A stretch of DNA of 64,000 nt from Corallococcus sp. NCRR. Lineage in GTDB: Bacteria; Myxococcota; Myxococcia; Myxococcales; Myxococcaceae. The stretch lies in NCBI RefSeq assembly GCF_026965535.1, contig NZ_CP114039.1:7626001-7690000 (forward strand), read 5' to 3'. Below are positions 56,732 through 64,000 of this stretch, piece by piece. Each line of letters opens with the position of its first letter. Positions within the stretch are counted from its first letter, which is position 1. The translations under genes were made by a program, and so were the position numbers. Below the pieces are notes generated by a model, which was given only the letters and a program-made list of their open reading frames with translations, was not told the origin of the DNA and made no database searches.

Positions 56732-57136
56732 CCGTTCCTCCAGAGCAGTCCCGGGGGCCTCCGACTGCTCGCCCTGCGGATCGCTCGCGTGCCGCGCGAA
56801 ATGTGCGGAGGGCCTATACGTGATTTCAGGGCAAGCGGGGAGCCTCCTCGGAGCGGTCGGCCCCACCGGGGTCCTTGACGCGGGAGGGCCCCCCGGGCGC
56901 CCAACGGGGCCGCCGGGGCTCGTCGAGTGAACCAAAGTGCCCGGATTCACTGACGATTCATCGCGATTGGGGGCCTGTCGTGGAGGCCGGAGCCGCCCTT
57001 GCGGCATGCCGGGGGCATTCGCTTGGGGCTCCTGGGATTGGCGTTGATTTCGGGCCGCGCGGCGAGCCGGGCCTCGTGTCCGGTCGAACCAGCCCCAGTT
57101 GACGGAAGGTGGCATGGGGCAGCTACACCGCGTCCC
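56732..57136. other. 405-bp divergent intergenic region
   Basis: Between hppA (minus) and the LamG-like lipoprotein gene (plus). The segment 56805-56835 is AT-richer; TATAGG on the minus strand could be a -10 for hppA, but no convincing -35 precedes it. GC-rich repeats (GGGCCCCC types) fill 56860-56930. No extra gene supported. Confidence 0.45.
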
Positions 57137-60100
57137 ATGCGTCCTCACCCTGTGTCCCGGATTTGCTGGCGAGCCTGTGCCCTGGCCCTGCTCTGCCTGA
57201 ACGTGGCGTGTGATTCATTGCCCGCCGCGGAGCCGTCCCCCTCCGCTCCACTCGCCACGTCCAAAGCCCGGCTGGATCCGCCGACGCAGTTCTCCGAAGT
57301 GGCCTTCGTGGGCACCGCCGCGTGTTCCAACGACTACAGCCGCATCGACAACTGTTACAACGCGGAGAACCCCCAGCGCCCCAGCATCCTCCGCGAGCTG
57401 TCGGCGGCCTGGCGCCCCTACCGCGCGTCCAGCACCACGCCCTTGTCCGTGCGCCCCTCGGCGCTCACCGGCGTGATGCAGCCCTTCCCTCCGTTCGAAT
57501 ACGACAACGGCTGGAACACGCCGCGCACGCCGGAGACGGCGGACGCGTCCCAGGCCATCCAGGTGATGCCCTTCAACCGGGGCAGCAACGACGGGCGGCT
57601 CTTCGTGCGCGGCGGCTGCCGTGGCTGCGGTGAGGGCTCCACCCTCTACACCTTCCGGCCGGAGCTGCTGGGCCCAGACTTCCGCTACGACTTCGCCCAG
57701 AAGGGCACCCGCTACGCGCAGCCCACGTGGCAGCCAGGGCTCCATCCCTTCGTCGCCTTCAACCCGATGCCTGGCTACACCCGGCTCACGGCGAAGAACA
57801 ACGGTGACTTCCCGGACATGCTCCACAGCACGCTGTGCGAGGACTCCGTGTCGTCGTTGAACGCGGCGGGCCGCGGCCGCAACCCGCTGGCGTGCCGGGC
57901 CCGCTATGAGGCCACTTCGCCGTGGGTTTCCGGTGACTGCTACGACATCTCGCTCGTCTACGGCATGGCCGCCTCCGACGGGAAGCGCTGGGAGCTGCGC
58001 TCGACGGCGCTCACCGTCTTCGTGCGCAATCCCAAGCTCGTGACGGCGGGCGACGCCGTGGGCGGAGGTACCGCGAACTGGGGCCTCTGGGTCTACCCGC
58101 GCAACCCCGAAGGCGAGTTCAAGTCCCTACCCACCTGGGACCTGCCGCCGTTCCGGCCGTTCAACCCCCACGACTCCAACTGGGGCGACATGAGCACCGG
58201 CTCCGCGTACAGCGTCCCCGGGACGCCGGACACCATCGACTGGCGCCGGCTGTTCACGCAGAACCCCAGCTTCCAGTGCTACGTCCCGAAGAAGATCCTC
58301 GGCATCACCTTCTATGTCCGCAACACCGCCACCACCGCGCCCAAGTGGTGCCAGTTCTTCGACCGTCAGAGCTTCGCGGGCGACCTGAAGGTGGAGGACG
58401 ACGAGGACGCTGTCATCGGCAACGGCTCCACCTGGAACGGCATCATCGGAAACGGGCCGGATGAGAAGCACCTGGCGATGTTCGAGCCCGCGACCAGCGG
58501 CGATGGCCGGATGCTCATCCTGAACATGGGCGGCCTCTTCTACGCGTCCTCGGAGGCTGTCTGCCAGGCCGCGGGCTGGAACCACTTCAAGCCCATCAGC
58601 ATGATGCCCATGGACCCCGCGGTGAACACCCGCTACGAGCTGGCCCGCTCGCAGGTCATCAACGGCCAGCCGCGCAACTTCCGCGACACGCTGGGCAACC
58701 CCATCCCCTTCGGCGTGCGCAACCAGGGCGCGTACGCGTGGCTGGACCGCGAGGGCAAGAACCTGTTCTTCGCGGCGAAGAACAACCCCCACGACGGCTA
58801 CTACGCGCGGCAGGTGTTGAGGGAGGAGCGCTTCGGGCCCTTCGCCCAACTCGATCAGCTCTGGAGCGCGCCCGCGTCCGACGCGGACCGGGCCCGCTTC
58901 AATCCGGACCGCGCGCCGGCGCAGTCCGTCAGCGTGCTGGGGGCCTGGACGCACGGCAAGGCCGTCATCCTGGACAACGGCATGAGCATCACCGACCTGG
59001 GGGGCAACAGCGAGGACCACTACCAGCGCACCTACTCCCTGCGCCTCTACGCCGGCGCGGACCTGCCCCTGACGCCCAAGGGCAGCTCGCAGCTTTTCTC
59101 GTTCGAGAACCAGCTCAACACCTTCAATGCCCTGCGGCCCACGCTGCCCTTCGACGTGGTGTGGAACTTCCAGTCCACCACCCAGCGCAACTCCGAGGTG
59201 GCCTTCGACGACTACCTCAACAAGCGCGCCTTCGTGGTGGCGCACATGAACGCGGCCATGCGGATGGACGTGTCTCCGGAAGGCCCGCAGCGCGCGGAGA
59301 CCTTCCCGCAGGATGGCTTCATGCCCACCCGCAACGCGTGGGCCTACGTGCGCGGAGGCGACGTCGCGGACTTCCGCTTCATGCGCAACCCGCTGGCGCA
59401 GAACGCGGCCACGGGCAGTCCGCTGTTCGGCACGGATGGGCCGCAGCCTCCAGCTTCCGTCCGGCTGCGGGGCGGTGCGCGCATCGAACCCGTGGCCCTG
59501 GGCGGCGTCAGCGGCAAGGGCGTCTGGCTGGATGGCCGCAATGACTTCATGGACATGGGCTACCCGGTGGACGGCTCGCGCCGCGACTGGCTGTTCGGCA
59601 TCTGGCTGGACTCCCGCATGGAGCCGCCGTTCGTTCGGCCCGGCGCCGTCTCACGCTCAATCCCTCGCACCCTGTTCTACTTCTCCGACAACTCGTGGGT
59701 GGGCCTGGTGCAGGCGGTCGACGGTTACTCCACGTGGCACGAGCTCACTGGCTACAACGGCCAGACGGGCTCCACGTTCACCGTGAACCTGGGTTCGCTG
59801 GTGCAGCCGGGCAAATACTTTCACTTCGGCATGAAGGTCTACACGCTCGCCGGGCAGCGGAAGCTCACGTTCTACATCAACGGCACGGCGCACACGTCGC
59901 TGACGGTGGCCTCGTGGGACGTGGGCTTCGACCCGATGTACAACTCCATGAACGGCTGGACGTGGATGACGGTGGGCGACCCGGGTCCCGACTTCGTCCG
60001 GGGCCAGGCGCGGCTGCCCTTCCATGGCTGGGTGGATGAGCTGCGCGTCTACGCGCTCTCCCCCGGAGACGCGGTGCGGCCCTGGGTGGAGGAGCTGCTG

Positions 60101-60643
60101 TGCAACCAGGCGCTGGGAACGACCGTGGACCTGACGTACCGCTCGCCGGAGGTGTACTCGCCGGTGTTGGAGACGCTGCGCTCGCGGTCGTTCCAATACC
60201 CGCTCTCCTTGGGCCGGACCCTGTGTGAGCAGATGCGGCTGGAGTCCTACGTGGAGCCGCTGGATTACCCGGCCCAGTCGGGCGAGCACCTGTGCATCGA
60301 CCGCGTGCACAAGAACCCCCAGCCCGTGCAGCAGTGGCGCGAGCGCTGCCTGCGTCCGTCGATGATGGCCATGCCCCACCTGGACGCGGACCTGCCTCGC
60401 CCGGACTCCACCAGCAACGCCTTCTGTCAGTCCTGCCACACGTCCGGCGCGCCGCTGCCGGGCCTGAAGATGACGGCCCTGACCGCGGGCAGCGTCAACC
60501 GCTACCAGGACCCACGCCGCCAGCCGATGAACGTCCCGGCGGTCCTGGGCGGAGCCGTGCCGCCCTGGCTGCTCGTGCGCATGGACCAGCCGGATGGGAC
60601 CTTCACGCTGGATCATCACTTCGACTGGCTCAACGCTCCGTAA
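57137..60643 (+). CDS. Large LamG-like lipoprotein with a C-terminal CxxCH motif
   Basis: 1168 residues. The signal peptide has the lipobox LNVACD near residue 22, so it is outer-membrane lipid-anchored. Most of the protein is an unrecognised beta-rich domain with paired Cys. Around residues 770-980 a LamG/concanavalin-like jelly roll is seen ([52 protein letters not shown]). At residues 1097-1101 FCQSCHTSG is a c-type heme or redox-active CxxCH motif. No sequence-homology family recognised beyond LamG. Its ends overlap the convergent hydrolase gene by 14 nt. The start lacks an RBS. Confidence 0.75.
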   Translation: MRPHPVSRICWRACALALLCLNVACDSLPAAEPSPSAPLATSKARLDPPTQFSEVAFVGTAACSNDYSRIDNCYNAENPQRPSILRELSAAWRPYRASSTTPLSVRPSALTGVMQPFPPFEYDNGWNTPRTPETADASQAIQVMPFNRGSNDGRLFVRGGCRGCGEGSTLYTFRPELLGPDFRYDFAQKGTRYAQPTWQPGLHPFVAFNPMPGYTRLTAKNNGDFPDMLHSTLCEDSVSSLNAAGRGRNPLACRARYEATSPWVSGDCYDISLVYGMAASDGKRWELRSTALTVFVRNPKLVTAGDAVGGGTANWGLWVYPRNPEGEFKSLPTWDLPPFRPFNPHDSNWGDMSTGSAYSVPGTPDTIDWRRLFTQNPSFQCYVPKKILGITFYVRNTATTAPKWCQFFDRQSFAGDLKVEDDEDAVIGNGSTWNGIIGNGPDEKHLAMFEPATSGDGRMLILNMGGLFYASSEAVCQAAGWNHFKPISMMPMDPAVNTRYELARSQVINGQPRNFRDTLGNPIPFGVRNQGAYAWLDREGKNLFFAAKNNPHDGYYARQVLREERFGPFAQLDQLWSAPASDADRARFNPDRAPAQSVSVLGAWTHGKAVILDNGMSITDLGGNSEDHYQRTYSLRLYAGADLPLTPKGSSQLFSFENQLNTFNALRPTLPFDVVWNFQSTTQRNSEVAFDDYLNKRAFVVAHMNAAMRMDVSPEGPQRAETFPQDGFMPTRNAWAYVRGGDVADFRFMRNPLAQNAATGSPLFGTDGPQPPASVRLRGGARIEPVALGGVSGKGVWLDGRNDFMDMGYPVDGSRRDWLFGIWLDSRMEPPFVRPGAVSRSIPRTLFYFSDNSWVGLVQAVDGYSTWHELTGYNGQTGSTFTVNLGSLVQPGKYFHFGMKVYTLAGQRKLTFYINGTAHTSLTVASWDVGFDPMYNSMNGWTWMTVGDPGPDFVRGQARLPFHGWVDELRVYALSPGDAVRPWVEELLCNQALGTTVDLTYRSPEVYSPVLETLRSRSFQYPLSLGRTLCEQMRLESYVEPLDYPAQSGEHLCIDRVHKNPQPVQQWRERCLRPSMMAMPHLDADLPRPDSTSNAFCQSCHTSGAPLPGLKMTALTAGSVNRYQDPRRQPMNVPAVLGGAVPPWLLVRMDQPDGTFTLDHHFDWLNAP

Positions 60644-62327
60644 GGAGGAGCGCCTTCAACCGTGCCGTCTGGTCCGCGCTCCAGCCTTCGGGCCGCAGGA
60701 GCGCGGCCCAGCCGTCCACGTGCTCGGCGGTGTAGACGTGGCCGTGGCCCGCGGGCACCTCCATCCCCAGGGGGAGGTCCGCGGTCACCTGCCAGAACGT
60801 CACGAAGGGGATCCACACCATCTGGTCCAGGACGTCGTCGCCACGCGGCTCGCGCAGCCAGTCCGGCCGCTGCACCAGGAGCCGGGGGCTCCACCAGATG
60901 ATGGGGTCGGAGGGATGCAGCAGGTACAGCACGCGCGAGTCCCCCCACGGCGCGGACGCGGGCGGGATGTTCGTCCCAGGCCGGCGGCTGAAGCGGACGA
61001 TGCGGCCCTGCCGGTAGATGGGCTCCACCTCGGGGCTGCCCGCGTCCCGGTGGTCGGTGAACGCGCGATACAGGGTGTTGAAGTTCGGCGGCCCCACGAA
61101 GAGCACGCCGTCGGTGCGCTGGGCCATGTCCCGCTCGCCGCTGAACGCGGTCTCTCCGCCGTAGGAGCCCAGGCTCTCACCGAACACCAGCAGCTTCGGG
61201 CGCTGGCCGGGAGGCAGCCGCGACCAGCGTTCGTAGACTTCATCGAAGAGCGCCCGGCCGGACTCCCGGGCCCGCTTCTGATCCACCAGGACGGAGAGCC
61301 ACGACCACAGGTGCGAGTACTGCATGGCGACGATCGCGGAGTCGCCGCCGGTCATGTACTCGAAGGCATCCACGGCCTCCGGCACCACCCAGCCACTGCC
61401 CGTGGTCGTCACCACCAGCAGGTACGCGCGGTCGAAGCCGCCGGCCCGCTCCAGGTCGTCGACCGCGAGCGCCGCGCGGGCCTCCGCGTCCGGCGCGGAG
61501 GCATAACCGGCGTACGCGCGAATGGGCTCCCTCACCGCCGAGCCATGGAAGCGGGAGAGCGCTTCGACCGATGGCCCGCGTCCGATGAAGTTGCGCCCTT
61601 CCCTTCCCAGCGAATCCCACGGGATGCGGGAGCCCGCGCCTCCGGAGCGTAGTGCCGTGCGTGGAGGGACCACGCCCTCGTCGGTCAGCGTGTCCTGGAC
61701 CTCCAGGGTGCGGTCCGCCGCGGCGATGAGCCCGTCCCACAGCACGCCGCTGGCCACCAGCGCGGTGAGCACCACCACGGCCAGCCCGCTCGTCGCCCGG
61801 GCCGCGCGAGGCCCGATGTGTCTGGAGAGCAGCGTGGCCAACGCGCGGGACACGCCACGCAGGCCCCGCGCCACGGCGATGATCACGAAGAAGAAGGCCG
61901 CCGCGACGAAGGGAGCGAGCAGGTATCCCGCGCGGCCCGTTGAAGGCATGCCCATGAGCTCGCGCAGGCGCTGTTGCCAATGCCAGCCAAGCAGCACCGC
62001 GCCTGCCAACGCCACCGCGGCCACGATGAAGAAGCCCTGCCATGCGCGACGAGAGGGCGTCCTCGAGGGGCGGTCCGCGAACTCCCGCCAGAGCCAGGCG
62101 CCCAGGCACCCGAGCCCATAGCCGATGGCCGCGCTGAGGCCGCTGACGAATCCCTGGAACGGCCCGCTGCGCGGCAAGAGGGACGGAGTGAAAGCCAGAC
62201 AGGCGAAGAGGAGCGCCACCCAGGCCCCCGGCAATGTGTAGCGCAGCCAGCGAGGCCAGGTCCGGCTGGCACGTCTGGCGTGGCGCACCGCGACAGGTTG
62301 CTCGGCGTGGGTGAGGAAGTGCTCCAT
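60630..62327 (-). CDS. Membrane alpha/beta-hydrolase (PF10081-like)
   Basis: 565 residues. Five hydrophobic segments in the first ~230 residues, then a cytoplasmic/periplasmic hydrolase domain. KLLVFGESLGSYGGETAF holds the GxSxG nucleophile Ser, MVWIPFVTFWQVTADLPLG precedes GHGHVYTAEHVDGWAALL with the catalytic His, and an Asp in YLLHPSDPIIWW completes the triad. The family is known only as membrane hydrolases in myxobacteria and actinobacteria. Start ATG 62327 (MEHFLTHAEQPV); stop overlaps the LamG gene end by 14 nt. Confidence 0.85.
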   Translation of the reverse strand: MEHFLTHAEQPVAVRHARRASRTWPRWLRYTLPGAWVALLFACLAFTPSLLPRSGPFQGFVSGLSAAIGYGLGCLGAWLWREFADRPSRTPSRRAWQGFFIVAAVALAGAVLLGWHWQQRLRELMGMPSTGRAGYLLAPFVAAAFFFVIIAVARGLRGVSRALATLLSRHIGPRAARATSGLAVVVLTALVASGVLWDGLIAAADRTLEVQDTLTDEGVVPPRTALRSGGAGSRIPWDSLGREGRNFIGRGPSVEALSRFHGSAVREPIRAYAGYASAPDAEARAALAVDDLERAGGFDRAYLLVVTTTGSGWVVPEAVDAFEYMTGGDSAIVAMQYSHLWSWLSVLVDQKRARESGRALFDEVYERWSRLPPGQRPKLLVFGESLGSYGGETAFSGERDMAQRTDGVLFVGPPNFNTLYRAFTDHRDAGSPEVEPIYRQGRIVRFSRRPGTNIPPASAPWGDSRVLYLLHPSDPIIWWSPRLLVQRPDWLREPRGDDVLDQMVWIPFVTFWQVTADLPLGMEVPAGHGHVYTAEHVDGWAALLRPEGWSADQTARLKALLLTER

Positions 62328-62498
62328 GCGAACTCCCCGCGAGTGCGCCGGCCCTCCTGAGCGCACTCCAGAGGGTAGGCCCCAAGGCCACTCCTCAGCA
62401 GCGTGCGCACGCCGTGCCCGGCTCCGTGACTACCAATGGGGTCGGCCGCCCGGTGGACCCACTCACACTCGCGGCGAAGTGCCTGATAGCCTCACCGG

Positions 62499-63080
62499 AT
62501 GATTCCCCGCGCCCTCGCTCCCGTCCTGTTCGGTGCCTCGGTCCTCTGGCCGCTGCATGCGCTCGCCTGCATCAACGCAATGGACTACACGCCCAGGGAC
62601 TTCAGTCAGTCCTACTGGGCGGACCTGTTCTTCTGGTCGGTGGGCGCGGTGTTCATGAACCGCGTCGTCATCCGCAACGTCTGGAGCCCGGCCGTGAAGG
62701 GCCAGCCGGCGCCGCCGCAATCGCGCAGGACCTTCTTCATGGTCGTCGGCGTCGCGCTCATCCTGCTGCTGGAAATGGTCTCGGTGGGAGGGCCGCTGCT
62801 CAACTTCACCGCGAGAGACTTCTCCGAGTGCCGGATGAGCATCCCCAACCTGGTGACGCTGGTGGCGAGCCCCATCGTGCTCTTCCTCCTGCAGGCCGCG
62901 TTCTTCCAGGGGCCCGGCAAGCGGAGGTTCGGCGACACGGGGAAACGGCCGATCGTGGCCCTGGTGGTCACGTCCGTGGTGCTGGTGCTGGGATTGGGGA
63001 TGGTCCGGGAGTACATCATCCTCCCCTACCTCTGCGACAACATGTCGCTCGGGTTCGCGGACACCACGGGTTATTACTGA
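62499..63080 (+). CDS. Multi-pass membrane protein of unknown function
   Basis: 193 residues, about 4 hydrophobic segments: LFGASVLWPLHALACI (signal-like), YWADLFFWSVGAVFMNRVVI, FFMVVGVALILLLEMVSVGG, IPNLVTLVASPIVLFLLQAA, IVALVVTSVVLVLGLGMVRE. Lone Cys in each of two loops. Nine nt separate it from the downstream cytochrome gene on the same strand, so a role in the same electron-transfer unit is possible. No family recognised. Confidence 0.65.
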   Translation: MIPRALAPVLFGASVLWPLHALACINAMDYTPRDFSQSYWADLFFWSVGAVFMNRVVIRNVWSPAVKGQPAPPQSRRTFFMVVGVALILLLEMVSVGGPLLNFTARDFSECRMSIPNLVTLVASPIVLFLLQAAFFQGPGKRRFGDTGKRPIVALVVTSVVLVLGLGMVREYIILPYLCDNMSLGFADTTGYY

Positions 63081-63089
63081 GCGTCCGTC

Positions 63090-64000
63090 GTGGCATCGCG
63101 CTCGTTTCCGTTCGCCTCGCTCGCGGGTCTGGCCTTCGTGGTGGCCGCAGCCGGTGGTGGCTATGTGCTCGTCCGTGACGCGGACGTGCTGGCGCTGCGC
63201 CTGCGCACGCGGGTGCTCGCCCCAGCGAAACACTCACCGGCGACGCCACGGGAGGCCGTGGAGCATTTCCAGTGCAATCGCTGTCACGTCGTCCCCGGGG
63301 TTGAACCGGTGTCCGCGCGCCTCAGTGAGAACTGTGTCACGTGCCACCAGGCCATCGCCGCGGGGCGGATGGACCTCTGGTACAAGCAGGCGGAGGTCGA
63401 GCGGTGGAAGGGACACATCACCCACCTGGTGAGGACCCCGGACCTCGGCTCGCTGAGCCAGCGCGTCAAACGTGAGTGGCTCGTCTCCTGGCTCCAGGCG
63501 CCGCACGTGGTGAGGCCGCTCTACGGCGCCACCATGCCCCGGATGAAGGTGGGCCCGAAGGACGCGGAGCTCATCGCGGACTACTTCGCGGTGACCGAGC
63601 AGGAATCGGCGGAGCCCGCGAAGGGTGACGTGGAGGCGGGCCGGGCGCTCTATGCGGAGCACGCATGCGCGAGCTGTCATTACCGCGGGGACTTCCCGCT
63701 CGCGTCCCTGCGCTACGGCGCGCCGGAGCTCCAGAGCGCCTCGGCCCGGAGGCGGGCCCCCGACCTGCGCCACGTGCGCGACCGCATGTCCCTGGCGCAG
63801 CTGCGCGACTGGCTGACGGATCCGCACCGCATCCTCCCCGACACGGAGATGCCCACGTTCGCGTTCACGCCGAAGCAGGTCGAGGATCTGGCGGCCTTCC
63901 TGCGCGCTCCCCTGCCCCCCGTGGCCGCGGCGCCGCGCCCCCGCTACCAACCCAAGAAACTGGCGCGCGAGGTCCACTATCCAGAGGTGGCGAAGAAGCT
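63090..64000 (+). CDS. Multiheme cytochrome c (partial, 3' end outside window)
   Basis: Open to the right edge, 303 residues visible from GTG 63090. A hydrophobic N-terminus (FASLAGLAFVVAAAGGGYVL) is a signal or anchor. Three CxxCH heme sites: CNRCH, CVTCH and CASCH, the last in the region GDVEAGRALYAEHACASCHY, a class I cytochrome pattern. A mid-protein MPRMKVGPKDAELIADYF and a later TEMPTFAFTPKQVEDLAAFL supply Met ligands typical of cytochrome c lobes. Likely periplasmic electron carrier or oxidase partner. The truncated end may hold more domains. Confidence 0.85.
   Translation, partial: MASRSFPFASLAGLAFVVAAAGGGYVLVRDADVLALRLRTRVLAPAKHSPATPREAVEHFQCNRCHVVPGVEPVSARLSENCVTCHQAIAAGRMDLWYKQAEVERWKGHITHLVRTPDLGSLSQRVKREWLVSWLQAPHVVRPLYGATMPRMKVGPKDAELIADYFAVTEQESAEPAKGDVEAGRALYAEHACASCHYRGDFPLASLRYGAPELQSASARRRAPDLRHVRDRMSLAQLRDWLTDPHRILPDTEMPTFAFTPKQVEDLAAFLRAPLPPVAAAPRPRYQPKKLAREVHYPEVAKK

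Overview
The window is GC-rich DNA, packed on both strands, with many 4-bp ATGA/GTGA stop-start overlaps. Its gene content (a PilZ/acetyltransferase-like protein, EF-hand-repeat lipoprotein, LamG-type giant lipoprotein, acidic zinc-ribbon protein, complete menaquinone branch, membrane pyrophosphatase) points to a myxobacterium, most likely Myxococcaceae such as Corallococcus or Myxococcus. This placement rests on gene content and composition, not on a database search. No tRNA, rRNA, CRISPR array or insertion sequence was recognised.

Layout. 1-6.9 kb: a truncated histidine-kinase-like gene, a PilZ-containing protein coupled to a heme-oxygenase-like putative diiron protein, a frameshifted FAD monooxygenase, a methyltransferase and a small protein. 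6.9-22.8 kb: a divergent metabolic block. The minus-strand operon menF-menD-menH-menA-menC-menE (followed by a P450 with its own promoter) turns chorismate into menaquinone. The plus-strand operon aroF-menG-aroK-aroDE-aroC-aroB-aroA makes chorismate. A perfect 9-bp inverted repeat lies between them. 22.8-29 kb: citrate synthase, long-chain acyl-CoA ligase, acidic zinc-ribbon protein, bifunctional-nuclease-domain protein and pyruvate kinase. 29-43 kb, almost all minus strand: pyrB-pyrC-carA plus a conserved unknown, lepA-lepB, two sugar-nucleotide epimerase/decarboxylase genes, an RHH regulator, a calcium-repeat lipoprotein, a cupin, a SPOR protein, mnmA and cca.

43-54 kb is accessory: small hypotheticals, a DUF4326 gene whose start codon abuts a 12-bp hairpin, an esterase, DUF1877 and membrane-phosphatase genes, a divergent pair of related secreted cysteine-rich proteins, a LysR regulator with a clear operator facing an alcohol dehydrogenase, a doubly frameshifted beta-helix gene, an OmpA-like protein, a frameshifted imine-reductase-like gene and a second alcohol dehydrogenase. 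54-64 kb: membrane pyrophosphatase, a 1168-residue LamG-like lipoprotein with one CxxCH motif, a membrane alpha/beta hydrolase, a small membrane protein and a truncated cytochrome c with at least three heme motifs.

Three genes need a 1-nt correction or two to read through (positions ~5266, ~50533/50897, ~52790). They are either genuine pseudogenes or assembly errors. The strongest biological leads are the men/aro divergent operator, the PilZ-protein/diiron-like gene pair, the paralogous cysteine-rich secreted pair and the hairpin-abutted DUF4326 gene.
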